From contig DIKJ01000037.1 of NCBI GenBank assembly GCA_002424525.1, positions 1-29,189 of the forward strand: a DNA stretch of 29,189 nucleotides. The letters are read 5' to 3'. Shown in pieces: positions 16,623-27,770 of the stretch. The notes under the pieces are model-generated. The model was not told the origin of the DNA and did no database searches. It saw nothing but the letters and a program-made list of their open reading frames with translations. Position 1 is the stretch's first letter. Each line of letters begins with the position of its first letter. The translations under genes and the position numbers were made by a program. The DNA is from Bacteroidales bacterium UBA5621. Lineage in GTDB: Bacteria; Bacteroidota; Bacteroidia; Bacteroidales; VadinHA17.

Positions 16623-17135
16623 ATGTTAAAGAAGAATGTAGAAGAGATCTGCAACAGACAGGTTGAAAGGGAAGGTTATTCATCCAACCTTTACCTGGCA
16701 ATGGCATCCTGGGCCGAGAACTCCGGTTACAGCGGAATAGCGGAGTGGCTTTACAGCCAGTCGGAGGAGGAAAGGTTGCATATGATGAAATTCATCAGGT
16801 ATATAAACGAAAGGGGTGGGAAAACAGTAATCCCTGCATTTAAAAAACCCCCGGTTGATTATAATAATGTCGGGGAAATGTTCAAAGAAGTTCTTAAGCA
16901 TGAGATATTTGTCACTGAAAGTATAAATGAGATAGTGGACCTGACACTCACCGAGAAGGACTTCAATACTCATAATTTCCTTCAATGGTTCGTAATGGAA
17001 CAGGTTGAGGAGGAGGCATCTGTCAGAACAATCCTTGACAAACTGAATCTTGTAGGGAAGAACAACATGTACCAGTTCGACAGGGATATAATGGGTCTGA
17101 GAGGAGCTCCGGACGCGGCAGCATCAGCTACATGA
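16623..17135 (+). CDS. ftnA: Non-haem bacterial ferritin
   Basis: Ferritin oxidises Fe(II) and stores the mineral in a 24-subunit shell in the cytosol. The 170 residues align well with E. coli FtnA. Ferroxidase ligands are present: the glutamate in VEREGYSSNLY, the glutamate and histidine in SEEERLHMM, the glutamate in KHEIFV, and the Q and E of FVMEQVEEE. FNTHNFLQWF is also a clear family match. The ATG at 16623 starts MLKKNVEEIC, matching the FtnA N terminus; a TTG at 16614 is less likely. The stop overlaps the next gene's start (ATGA at 17132-17135). A 7-of-8 match to TAnnTTTG (GATATTTG) lies shortly upstream. Confidence 0.95.
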   Translation: MLKKNVEEICNRQVEREGYSSNLYLAMASWAENSGYSGIAEWLYSQSEEERLHMMKFIRYINERGGKTVIPAFKKPPVDYNNVGEMFKEVLKHEIFVTESINEIVDLTLTEKDFNTHNFLQWFVMEQVEEEASVRTILDKLNLVGKNNMYQFDRDIMGLRGAPDAAASAT

Positions 17136-19588
17136 ACAGGCTGATAATATTATTTTCAGCACTGATTTTTGTCACACCTGTGCCCGATACCGGGGCACAG
17201 GATTTAATATTGAATTCTTCTGTCACCGGCGTATGTTACGCCGGAACGAAGGTCAATAAAATGTATATTCCCCCGCCCGGGGGATTTGATAAAGCCGTGG
17301 GCTCCAAAGGCAGTGCCACAATCAATGTTATTTATTCCGGGTTCACGACAGAAGCAAAAAAAGCAATGGATTATGCTGTTATGATCCTCAGGGCAGTTCT
17401 TCCATCCGATGCAAAAATCACTATCAGGGCAAACTGGCAGAGAATATCAACATCCGGTGTCCTTGCCAATTCGAGGATATCCGGTTTCGCAGACGGCTGG
17501 ACGATCAATGCATTCAAGCCGGACGCCATTTACCCCATCGCACTGGCAGAAAAGATTGCCGGAAAGAGGCTTAACGATGATTCTGAGGCTGATATTGAAA
17601 TCACTTTTAACAGTGCAGCCAGCTGGTATACAGGTCTCGATGGCAATACTCCTGTCTCACAGTATGACCTGGTAACAGTGGCTATTCACGAGATATGCCA
17701 TGGACTCGGTTTCTTTGACAGCATGGATACCGATGCTTCACTTGGCTGGTACGGGGCAGGTTCTGTTCCGGTTATCTACGACCTGTTTGTTGAGAACCTG
17801 AATGAAAGGAAATTAACAGATACACTTTTCTTTGATAATTACTCACCGGCACTCCGCAGTGAGCTCACCGGAGGGCAACTCTATTTTAACGGACCCCTTC
17901 TTAAAAACTATTCCGGCACGCGTGCCAGACTTTTTGCCCCCTCCACATGGGATCCCGGATCAAGCGTATCCCATCTCGACGAGACAAGAACACCGGCCGT
18001 GCACTCCCTTATGACACCGTTCATAGACAAGGGAGAAGCGATACATGATCCCGGGCAATGGACACTCTCGATCCTTGGCGATCTGGGCTGGATAAACACA
18101 AGGATTGTCCATAAGCAACTGACCGATACCGAAGAACCTGTCGCTTATGTCACTTTAGCTGCATCTGTCAGATCAGATACACTTTACAACCGCAACAAAG
18201 TAGGTGCAGTCTATTCGTTCGACGGATTTCAGACAGAGACTGTAACCTTCCTGACATCATTTTCAGGGAACGATGATTTTTCCGCAATCATTAATATACC
18301 CGGCTACAACATAAGCATGGAATACTATTTTTTCGCAGAGGATCACTTCTTAAGGGAATATAAGATGCCTTCCCCGGGAAAGAGGGCCCCTTTCAGGACT
18401 TTTATCGGCATCGATACTATAAAACCAGTTATCAGGCATGTAGCCCCGGGATATGTTCTCGATATGATCGACACAATTAAATTCGAAGCGGCAATAACAG
18501 ACAACATCGGGATTGACACTGCCTTTATCGAATACCGGATCAATGACGGGATCACCAGATATTACGGACTTAGTCTTAGCGACTCAGTCAACTTCTCTGC
18601 AGCGATAAACTTTAAGGACGAATTGCTTGAAGGGGACGATAAGATATTTTACAGAATAACCGCAATCGACAAAGCAATGACCCCCAATACCAGGGTGGTG
18701 CCATCTGCAGGTTACTATGAAATTGCAGTTGAAGGCACAAAAGCAGTCGTTGAAGGTTATTCAACTGATTTTGAAGACATTGATAACGATTTCTTTATGA
18801 TCGGTTTTAAAATTGAAAAACCTCCCTTGTTCAGTGGTTTTGCCCTGCATACACGGCACCCCTATGAAAGCCCCGAAGTAAATGATTCAAGCCTGGAGTA
18901 TATAGCCATCCTCCGTCATCCGTTCATTTACAGGGCCGACGGCATGATCGTAAGTTACAGGGAGATCGTATTGGTCGAACCGGGAGAGGATGGTTCAATT
19001 TATGGTTCCATGGATTTCTACGATTACGTTATCATTGAGGGATCGAAAGATTTTGGCAAGTCATGGTTCAGGCTTACTGACGGTTATGACAGCAGACACA
19101 ATTCCGCATGGCTTCAAGCATACAACAGCAGGATCTCAGGAATGAACTCCAACTATACAGGCAGGGAAACAGACTATTTCAGCAGGGTGATCAATCCTCA
19201 GTTCCCGGGTAACATTTCTGAAGGGGATACCATCGTGATACGGTTCAGGCTCTTTTCAGATCCCTACGCCTGGGGATGGGGATGGGCAATCGATGACTTC
19301 AGGATCAATCCGCTGATAAATAATGTCGACAGAACAGAGATCACTCCTCTCATTATATACCCCAACCCCGGAACCGGAATGATAAACGTAAAAACCGGAT
19401 CTGCCGAAAACGGAAAACCTATACTTTACAGTGTCTATAATTCATCCGGCACCTGCATCGAGAGGGACCGGTCCATTAACGATTCAGAAATGAGAATCAA
19501 TATTTCCGGCTATCCCTCAGGTATATATACTATTGTCTTCCAGATGGATAATAAACCAACTGCTGTAAAGTACATCCTGATACGATAG
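17132..19588 (+). CDS. T9SS-exported metzincin-like metalloprotease
   Basis: This 818-residue protein begins with a signal peptide (about 1-22, LIILFSALIFVTPV). The zinc motif is HEICHGLGFFD: H186, E187, H190, G193 and D196. This fits the metzincin pattern HExxHxxGxx(H/D) with Asp as third ligand. A possible Met-turn is HSLMTP with M294. A beta-rich central region (about 330-560) and a MAM- or immune-inhibitor-like sandwich (about 570-735, with YSTDFEDI and YVIIEGSKDFGKSWFRL) follow. The C terminus from IIYPNPGTG (Y743) to VKYILIR is a type A T9SS sorting domain, so the protein should be secreted or anchored at the surface. It starts inside the ferritin stop, which implies translational coupling. 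The substrate is unknown. Confidence 0.85.
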   Translation: MNRLIILFSALIFVTPVPDTGAQDLILNSSVTGVCYAGTKVNKMYIPPPGGFDKAVGSKGSATINVIYSGFTTEAKKAMDYAVMILRAVLPSDAKITIRANWQRISTSGVLANSRISGFADGWTINAFKPDAIYPIALAEKIAGKRLNDDSEADIEITFNSAASWYTGLDGNTPVSQYDLVTVAIHEICHGLGFFDSMDTDASLGWYGAGSVPVIYDLFVENLNERKLTDTLFFDNYSPALRSELTGGQLYFNGPLLKNYSGTRARLFAPSTWDPGSSVSHLDETRTPAVHSLMTPFIDKGEAIHDPGQWTLSILGDLGWINTRIVHKQLTDTEEPVAYVTLAASVRSDTLYNRNKVGAVYSFDGFQTETVTFLTSFSGNDDFSAIINIPGYNISMEYYFFAEDHFLREYKMPSPGKRAPFRTFIGIDTIKPVIRHVAPGYVLDMIDTIKFEAAITDNIGIDTAFIEYRINDGITRYYGLSLSDSVNFSAAINFKDELLEGDDKIFYRITAIDKAMTPNTRVVPSAGYYEIAVEGTKAVVEGYSTDFEDIDNDFFMIGFKIEKPPLFSGFALHTRHPYESPEVNDSSLEYIAILRHPFIYRADGMIVSYREIVLVEPGEDGSIYGSMDFYDYVIIEGSKDFGKSWFRLTDGYDSRHNSAWLQAYNSRISGMNSNYTGRETDYFSRVINPQFPGNISEGDTIVIRFRLFSDPYAWGWGWAIDDFRINPLINNVDRTEITPLIIYPNPGTGMINVKTGSAENGKPILYSVYNSSGTCIERDRSINDSEMRINISGYPSGIYTIVFQMDNKPTAVKYILIR

Positions 19589-19666
19589 TTTGTTTTACAG
19601 CTTCGGGGCGGAAACTCTTCCCGGCAAGTTTAAAATGATTTATAAGGAACTCGACAAAAAATAAGC

Positions 19667-19674
19667 TAATTTTG
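19667..19674 (+). promoter_or_regulatory. Candidate -7 element of secA
   Basis: TAATTTTG matches TAnnTTTG and is 35 bp before the secA ATG. A TTTA at 19639-19642 is the closest thing to a -33 box, with slightly long spacing. secA therefore probably has its own promoter rather than depending on the upstream protease gene. Confidence 0.45.
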
Positions 19675-19709
19675 TGCTGTGATTTGACAATCTGAAAAAC
19701 TAATTTGAG

Positions 19710-22700
19710 ATGGATGTTATAAATAAAGTACTTGGCCTTTTCCTCGGAAACAAGTACGAGCGTGATATCAAGGAAATTAACCCGTATGTAGAAAAGATTC
19801 ACAAGGAGTATGAGAAGCTGAAGGATCTGTCGAATGATCAGTTAAGGGACCTTACCAGAGAGCTCAAAAAAGAGATTCACAAGGATATTGCGCCTGACGA
19901 GGCAGAAATAAGACAGCTTAAGGATAGTGCTGACCACGAGGAAGATGTAGACAGGAAGGAGGGGTTTTACAATGAGATCGACCGGATTGAGAAGGCAATT
20001 AACGAGAAACTTGAAAAAACTCTCGATCGCTGTGTTCCGCATGCTTTTGCCATTGTAAAGGAGACAGCAAAAAGATTCAAGGAGAACAGTGTGCTTGAGG
20101 TGACGGCAACCCAGTTCGACAGGGACCTTGCCGCAACAAGGGAGAGCATAAATATAAAGGGAGATAAAGCTTACTGGAACAACATGTGGATTGCCGGAGG
20201 CAATGAGATCCTGTGGGATATGGTCCATTACGATGTACAGCTTATCGGCGGAGTGGCCCTGCACAAAGGAAAAATTGCCGAGATGGGTACCGGCGAAGGG
20301 AAAACACTGGTTGCTACACTGCCGGTATTTCTCAATGCGCTTGCAGGGCGGGGTGTGCATATAGTAACAGTTAACGACTATCTCTCAAAGAGAGATTCCG
20401 AATGGATGGGGCCCATGTACGAATTCCACGGTCTTACGGTCGACTGTATAGACAAGCATCAGCCTAATTCGGCTGACAGAAGGAGAGCATACCTGGCTGA
20501 TATCACATTCGGGACCAACAATGAGTTTGGGTTCGATTACCTCAGGGACAATATGGCGATTAATCCGGAGGATCTGGTGCAGAGAAAGCATCACTATGCG
20601 ATAGTAGACGAGGTCGATTCAGTACTTATTGACGATGCACGGACTCCGTTGATTATTTCAGGGCCGACGGCAAAAAGCGACACCCAGCAGTTCGACGAAC
20701 TTAAACCGAAAATCGAGAAGCTGGTAAGCGCACAGAAGAGACTGGTAACACAGATCCTGGCTGATGCAAAAAAACTGATCTCGGAAGATAAAACAGAGGA
20801 GGGAGGGAAACTGCTTCTCAGGGCTTTCAAGGGGTTGCCCAAGAATAATGCTCTTATCAAGTTCCTCAGTGAGGAGGGCAACAAGTCGCTTATGCTCAAG
20901 ACCGAGAACTTCTACATGCAGAACAACAGCAAGGAGATGCCAAAGGTAACTGATGAGCTCTTCTTCGTCATTGATGAGAAAGCTAATCAGATAGAACTTA
21001 CCGAAAAGGGACTCGATCTTATTTCCACTTCAGTCGAGGATGCCAGCTTTTTCATTCTGCCTGATGTCGGGTCCAAAATAGCTGATCTGGAAAGAACTGA
21101 CCTGAACGACCGTGATAAACTCAGGATGAAGGATGAACTTCTTCAGGATTATTCCGTCAAGTCGGAAAGAGTTCATACGATGACCCAGCTTCTGAAGGCC
21201 TGGACCTTGTTTGACCGGGATATAGAATATGTCGTCATGGACAATAAGGTTAAGATTGTCGATGAACAAACCGGACGTATTCTTGAGGGACGGAGATACT
21301 CCGACGGATTGCACCAGGCCATCGAGGCCAAGGAGAATGTGAGGGTTGAAGAAGCAACACAGACCTATGCCACGATAACCCTGCAGAATTATTTCAGAAT
21401 GTATCATAAGCTTGCCGGGATGACCGGGACAGCCGAAACAGAGGCAGGTGAGTTCTGGAACATCTACAAGCTCGACGTTGTTGTTATTCCTACAAACAGG
21501 CCAGTTATAAGGTTCGACCGGGAAGATCAGGTCTATAAAACAAAGAGGGAAAAATATAATGCGGTAATCGACGAAATAACCAGTATGAACCGTCAGGGTC
21601 GTCCCGTGCTGGTAGGTACAACCTCGGTCGAAATTTCAGAGTTGCTGAGCAGGATGCTTAAGATGAAGGGACTCAGGCATAATGTTCTCAACGCCAAACT
21701 GCATCAGCGCGAGGCGGAGATAGTGGCTGAGGCCGGGAAAGCAGGAACCGTGACCATAGCCACCAATATGGCGGGCAGGGGAACAGACATAAAGCTAACA
21801 GCAGAAGTCAGGGAAGCCGGGGGACTTGCCATCGTTGGCACCGAACGGCATGAATCCAGAAGGGTGGACCGTCAGCTGAGGGGCCGCTCCGGACGGCAGG
21901 GAGATCCCGGTTCATCCCAGTTCTTCGTTTCGCTCGAAGATGAACTGATGAGACTGTTCGGCTCTGAAAGAATAGCCGGGATAATGGACAAGCTTGGCCT
22001 TAAGGAGGGTGAAATGATCCAGCACCCGATGATCACGAAATCTATCGAACGGGCTCAGAAAAAAGTTGAGGAGAATAATTTCGGCATCAGGAAAAGGCTT
22101 CTCGAATATGATGATGTGATGAATTCACAAAGAGAAGTGATCTATAAAAAGAGACGCCATGCCCTGCTCGGTGAAAGACTGAGTGTCGACATAGCCAATA
22201 TGATGTATGATGTTACAGAGAATCTTGTCGATACGTATCAGAAAGAGGGAGACTTTGAAGGCTTTGATCTTGACCTTATCAGGTCATTTTCAATGGATTC
22301 GCCTGTTCCCAGGGAGGAATTCCTGAAAATCACCTCAGAACAGATTATTGATCGGGTCTATGTAAAGGTGCTGGATACCTATAAACGGAAGGAAGAAACA
22401 ATCTCTCAGCAGGCCTACCCGGTTCTCAAGGATGTTTACGACAGAATGGCACATGCTTATGAGAACGTTGTTGTGCCCATTTCCGACGGAATAAAGGTAT
22501 TCCAGGTAGTAACTAACCTTAGACTGGCTGCCGAATCGGAGGGAAAAGAACTGGCAAAGTCATATGAGAAAACAATTGTTCTTGCCACCATAGATGATGC
22601 GTGGAAGGAGCACCTGCGTGAGATGGATGAACTTAAACAGTCAGTTCAGAACGCTACTTACGAACAGAAAGACCCTCTGCTTATTTATAAGTTCGAATCT

Positions 22701-23033
22701 TTTCAGCTCTTCAAGACAATGGTAATGAAGGTCAATAAGGATGTCGTAAGTACGCTCATGAAAGGACATATTCCCGTTCAGGACCCTGAACAGGTAAAAG
22801 AGGCGCAGAGAAGGCGGCAGGTTGATATGAGCAAATACCGTACTTCAAAAAGCGATTTCTCCCAATACAGCAGTACAGGAGGCGGGCCTGACAGGAATCA
22901 GAAAGCTGAACCGGTGAGGGTCGACAAAAAAATAGGAAGAAACGATCCATGCCCCTGCGGCAGCGGAAAGAAATACAAGCATTGCCATGGCCGGATGCAT
23001 GAAGCACCTGACGGTGCAAGACCGAATTTATGA
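19710..23033 (+). CDS. secA: Preprotein translocase ATPase SecA
   Basis: SecA drives protein export through SecYEG. Visible parts in 1,107 residues are Walker [10 protein letters not shown] (about 191-199), the DEVD-type box [20 protein letters not shown], the cross-linking domain interrupted by a long charged insert (about 325-420), NBD2 with [10 protein letters not shown] and [16 protein letters not shown], the scaffold region, and a C-terminal zinc tail [14 protein letters not shown] that binds SecB or the ribosome. The extra length over the E. coli protein (about 900) is normal for Bacteroidota. The stop TGA directly abuts the dapA stop on the other strand with no spacer. Confidence 0.98.
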   Translation: MDVINKVLGLFLGNKYERDIKEINPYVEKIHKEYEKLKDLSNDQLRDLTRELKKEIHKDIAPDEAEIRQLKDSADHEEDVDRKEGFYNEIDRIEKAINEKLEKTLDRCVPHAFAIVKETAKRFKENSVLEVTATQFDRDLAATRESINIKGDKAYWNNMWIAGGNEILWDMVHYDVQLIGGVALHKGKIAEMGTGEGKTLVATLPVFLNALAGRGVHIVTVNDYLSKRDSEWMGPMYEFHGLTVDCIDKHQPNSADRRRAYLADITFGTNNEFGFDYLRDNMAINPEDLVQRKHHYAIVDEVDSVLIDDARTPLIISGPTAKSDTQQFDELKPKIEKLVSAQKRLVTQILADAKKLISEDKTEEGGKLLLRAFKGLPKNNALIKFLSEEGNKSLMLKTENFYMQNNSKEMPKVTDELFFVIDEKANQIELTEKGLDLISTSVEDASFFILPDVGSKIADLERTDLNDRDKLRMKDELLQDYSVKSERVHTMTQLLKAWTLFDRDIEYVVMDNKVKIVDEQTGRILEGRRYSDGLHQAIEAKENVRVEEATQTYATITLQNYFRMYHKLAGMTGTAETEAGEFWNIYKLDVVVIPTNRPVIRFDREDQVYKTKREKYNAVIDEITSMNRQGRPVLVGTTSVEISELLSRMLKMKGLRHNVLNAKLHQREAEIVAEAGKAGTVTIATNMAGRGTDIKLTAEVREAGGLAIVGTERHESRRVDRQLRGRSGRQGDPGSSQFFVSLEDELMRLFGSERIAGIMDKLGLKEGEMIQHPMITKSIERAQKKVEENNFGIRKRLLEYDDVMNSQREVIYKKRRHALLGERLSVDIANMMYDVTENLVDTYQKEGDFEGFDLDLIRSFSMDSPVPREEFLKITSEQIIDRVYVKVLDTYKRKEETISQQAYPVLKDVYDRMAHAYENVVVPISDGIKVFQVVTNLRLAAESEGKELAKSYEKTIVLATIDDAWKEHLREMDELKQSVQNATYEQKDPLLIYKFESFQLFKTMVMKVNKDVVSTLMKGHIPVQDPEQVKEAQRRRQVDMSKYRTSKSDFSQYSSTGGGPDRNQKAEPVRVDKKIGRNDPCPCGSGKKYKHCHGRMHEAPDGARPNL

Positions 23034-23918
23034 TCAGAGCCTGCTGACTTCCTCAATGGCTTTCTGAATCCTTAAATAAGTGCTTCGCGTGACCGGGACA
23101 AGAGGCAGCCGCAGGTAATTCTGACAAAGGTTCATAGAGCTAAGTACTGCTTTTATTCCTGCCGGATTGCCCTCGACAAAAAGCAATTCAATCATCTCCA
23201 GAAAACGGAACTGTATCTCGCGGGCCGGCTTGAAATTATTTTTGAGCGACTGGCTCACCAACTCGCAGCACTGTGCAGGGAACGCATTGGCGAGCACGGA
23301 AATGACGCCCGACCCTCCAGCCGCAATAATTGGAAGCGTCATCAGATCATCACCTGAAATCAGGTGGAAGTTTTCAGGTTTGTTTTTTATAATATTCATG
23401 ATCTGTGACATGTCTCCTGAGGCCTCCTTGATCGCTACAATATTTTCGCAGTCATGAGCAAGCTGAAGGCAGGTGTCGGCAGAAATATTGCTGCAGGTCC
23501 TGCCCGGGACATTATATAAGATTATCGGCAGGGGAGTGGATGTGGCAATAGCCTTGAAATGCTGCAAAATACCTCTCTGATTAGGCTTGTTGTAATAGGG
23601 TGTGACAGAGAGTATCCCGTCAACTCCCTTTAATCCGGAATTTCTTATGAAACTGATGATTTCCTGGGTATTGTTGCCTCCTATCCCGACGATAAGCGGG
23701 ACCCTGTTGTCAATAATCTCAAGGACATGTGACATCAGAGCCTTCTTCTCATCCTTTGTAAGGGTCACTGACTCCCCGGTGGTCCCCATCAAAACGATGT
23801 AACCGATGCCCCCCGTTATAACATGTTCGATTATACGGCCCAGCGAAGTAAAATCGATGCTGGAATCATTCTTAAAGGGTGTAATTATGGCTACACCAGT
23901 GCCTTTCAGCTTTTTCAT
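23034..23918 (-). CDS. dapA: 4-hydroxy-tetrahydrodipicolinate synthase
   Basis: DapA condenses pyruvate with aspartate semialdehyde, the first committed step to lysine and diaminopimelate for peptidoglycan. The 294 residues have the pyruvate-binding GTTGES (45-50), Y109 in TPYYNKP, Y135 in ILYNVPGRT, and the Schiff-base lysine K164 in VAIKEASGD. The length is typical. It follows the 188-residue unknown gene by 16 bp and may be the last gene of the ligA series. Confidence 0.96.
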   Translation of the reverse strand: MKKLKGTGVAIITPFKNDSSIDFTSLGRIIEHVITGGIGYIVLMGTTGESVTLTKDEKKALMSHVLEIIDNRVPLIVGIGGNNTQEIISFIRNSGLKGVDGILSVTPYYNKPNQRGILQHFKAIATSTPLPIILYNVPGRTCSNISADTCLQLAHDCENIVAIKEASGDMSQIMNIIKNKPENFHLISGDDLMTLPIIAAGGSGVISVLANAFPAQCCELVSQSLKNNFKPAREIQFRFLEMIELLFVEGNPAGIKAVLSSMNLCQNYLRLPLVPVTRSTYLRIQKAIEEVSRL

Positions 23919-23934
23919 TTCTAATCAATTACTT

Positions 23935-24501
23935 TTAAACTTTTTCTTCTGTTCCCGAATTTATCATCTCCAGATAGTGCATAACCTGGGTAAGGTAATT
24001 ATCAATACTGACCGGTTTATTAATATTCATTAAAAGATCAAAAGGGGACTTTTCGGGCTGGCTGTCCGACAGGCCAGCCTTGAAATGAGCTTCAGACAAT
24101 TCTGAGATGTACAGCAGGGGCAACAATTGCTCGAAATTAATATCAATCAGTACGTCATACGGGGTTTTAATGAATTTTTCAGCCTCTGGTAACACGGGAA
24201 AATAATAATAATTCAGCTCGTTTCTCCGTATACATGTAAAGTATCTGATTGCCGTATACTGGTCAGGGAGTGAATCTCCGGGATAATAGCCCAGAATATC
24301 AACGTTAATGCTTCTCTCCTGCATCCTGAGGTAAAACTTCGACAATAAGGCAAAATCCTCAGGTTTTGATGCGTCCCATACAATCAAAACGTTTCTAACA
24401 TGGTGTATACTTGTATATGATACTTTCCTGTTTGCCCGCAAGAGCCTCCGGGAGAGCATATATCTTCCTGCTTTCAGCCTTATCCTTCTGAAGAGTTCCA
24501 T
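23935..24501 (-). CDS. Conserved Bacteroidota protein, unknown function
   Basis: This 188-residue protein has a very basic N terminus (RRIRLKAGRYMLSRRLLRANRK) with no signal peptide, then an alpha/beta domain with strands NVLIVWDAS, NVDILGYYPG and YDVLIDINF. The pattern looks like a Rossmann-type or receiver-like fold without catalytic motifs. I think it may belong to a Bacteroidota-restricted domain of unknown function (perhaps DUF6913), but I cannot confirm this. It sits between ligA (46-bp gap) and dapA (16-bp gap) on the same strand. The basic start could bind RNA, DNA or membrane. Confidence 0.75.
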   Translation of the reverse strand: MELFRRIRLKAGRYMLSRRLLRANRKVSYTSIHHVRNVLIVWDASKPEDFALLSKFYLRMQERSINVDILGYYPGDSLPDQYTAIRYFTCIRRNELNYYYFPVLPEAEKFIKTPYDVLIDINFEQLLPLLYISELSEAHFKAGLSDSQPEKSPFDLLMNINKPVSIDNYLTQVMHYLEMINSGTEEKV

Positions 24502-24547
24502 TTTGCAAACCTAAGAGTTTTTTGATAATGTAGGCAACGCTTATTGG

Positions 24548-26575
<2,028 letters not shown>

Positions 26576-26599
26576 TTAAGTTGTATTCAGTTCAGTTGA

Positions 26600-27736
26600 T
26601 CAGGTCCAAACGCCTTCCACTTCTGCGGTACATTTCTGGCACTTGCCTTCCCTCAGGGTGTTGGACGCAACACGATAACCCTGCCTTGATATAACTGTGG
26701 CACCGCAAGAGGGGCATTTTGTGTCGGAGAGCTGATTGCCAGGAACATTGCCGGTGTATACATAAAGAAGACCTTCCCCGGCTGCTATCTTCGTTGCCTT
26801 TTCCATGGTCTCTACCGGAGTGGGAGGCAGTTGCTGGAGCTTGTGCGTGGGATAAAACCTGCTGAAATGTATTGGTGATTTAGCTAAGCCGTTATTACTC
26901 AACCACCTGCACATTTGCCTTATTTCCTCAGTATTATCGGTCCATGCCGGGACAATAAGATACGTTATTTCCAGCCATACCCCCATATCCCTGTACGTAA
27001 GCAATGAATCGAGAACAGGTTGCAATTTTCCTCCTGTAAGCCTGAGATAGGTGTTATTGTTAAATGATTTCAGATCGACGTTGGCTGCATCTATAACGGT
27101 GCAAAGCTGCCGGAGAGGCTCCTGGTTTATATAGCCGTTCGTTTTGAGAATATTTTTTATCCCGGCTTTTCTTGCGAGAGAGGCAGTTTCGTAGGTGTAT
27201 TCATAGAATGTTACAGGCTCAGTATATGTATATGCAATGGATCTGCAATCCCGGCTTACGCACTCCTCAACTATTTTCACCGGCATTAGATCATAGTTCC
27301 TGGTTTTATCGGGGCTCGTTTGTGATATGGACCAGTTCTGGCAATTGAGGCACGCCAGATTGCAGCCTGCCGTAGCGATCGAATATGCTCTCGAACCAGG
27401 CAGGAAGTGATAAAAAGGCTTTTTCTCAATAGGGTCAACATTCGCTGAACATGGGTTACCATACGCAAGCGTATAAAGCCTCGATCTGATCACTCTGCGA
27501 TTATTGCACTGACTGAGTTCGCCCTCCCTGAGAACACACTCATTCGGACAAATCCTGCACATAATCCCTCTGGGAGTCTCTTCCTGGAACATTGCAATCT
27601 TTCTGCCGGCGGACTGATCTGCCCGGGATAAGCCGGCAAATGTCCCGGATGCGGGAAAGCAGGCCATCCCTGCTGAAAAGGCAAGGCACTTTTTCAGAAA
27701 CTGACGTTTGCTTATGTCGGAGCCGTAACGCGGCAT
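26600..27736 (-). CDS. amrS: AmmeMemoRadiSam-type radical SAM enzyme (AmrS-like) with export-like N terminus
   Basis: This 378-residue radical SAM protein has the cluster motif CNLACLNC (C125, C129, C132), a cysteine-rich N-terminal segment (C60, C63, C67, C77: MCRICPNEC and SQC), the conserved IAYTYTEPVTFYEY, and a C-terminal zinc ribbon (CPSCG and CQKC) ending VEGVWT. This matches the AmrS family, related to pyruvate formate-lyase activases and linked to AMMECR1 and Memo proteins, neither of which is in the window. Residues 1-38 resemble a Tat signal (SKRQFLKK then LAFSAGMAC), although it has KR rather than RR, or a lipoprotein signal with C26. I chose ATG 27736; a start at 27802 would overlap the upstream gene and add unconserved residues. 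The biochemical role is unknown. Confidence 0.82.
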   Translation of the reverse strand: MPRYGSDISKRQFLKKCLAFSAGMACFPASGTFAGLSRADQSAGRKIAMFQEETPRGIMCRICPNECVLREGELSQCNNRRVIRSRLYTLAYGNPCSANVDPIEKKPFYHFLPGSRAYSIATAGCNLACLNCQNWSISQTSPDKTRNYDLMPVKIVEECVSRDCRSIAYTYTEPVTFYEYTYETASLARKAGIKNILKTNGYINQEPLRQLCTVIDAANVDLKSFNNNTYLRLTGGKLQPVLDSLLTYRDMGVWLEITYLIVPAWTDNTEEIRQMCRWLSNNGLAKSPIHFSRFYPTHKLQQLPPTPVETMEKATKIAAGEGLLYVYTGNVPGNQLSDTKCPSCGATVISRQGYRVASNTLREGKCQKCTAEVEGVWT

Positions 27737-27770
27737 AAGAGATAGATAAAATTTCTCAAATTTAAGAAAA

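Noticed and set aside
19842..20360. 172-codon minus-strand frame inside secA
   Set aside because: It is antisense to strongly conserved SecA sequence including Walker A, and its translation is cysteine-rich without motifs.
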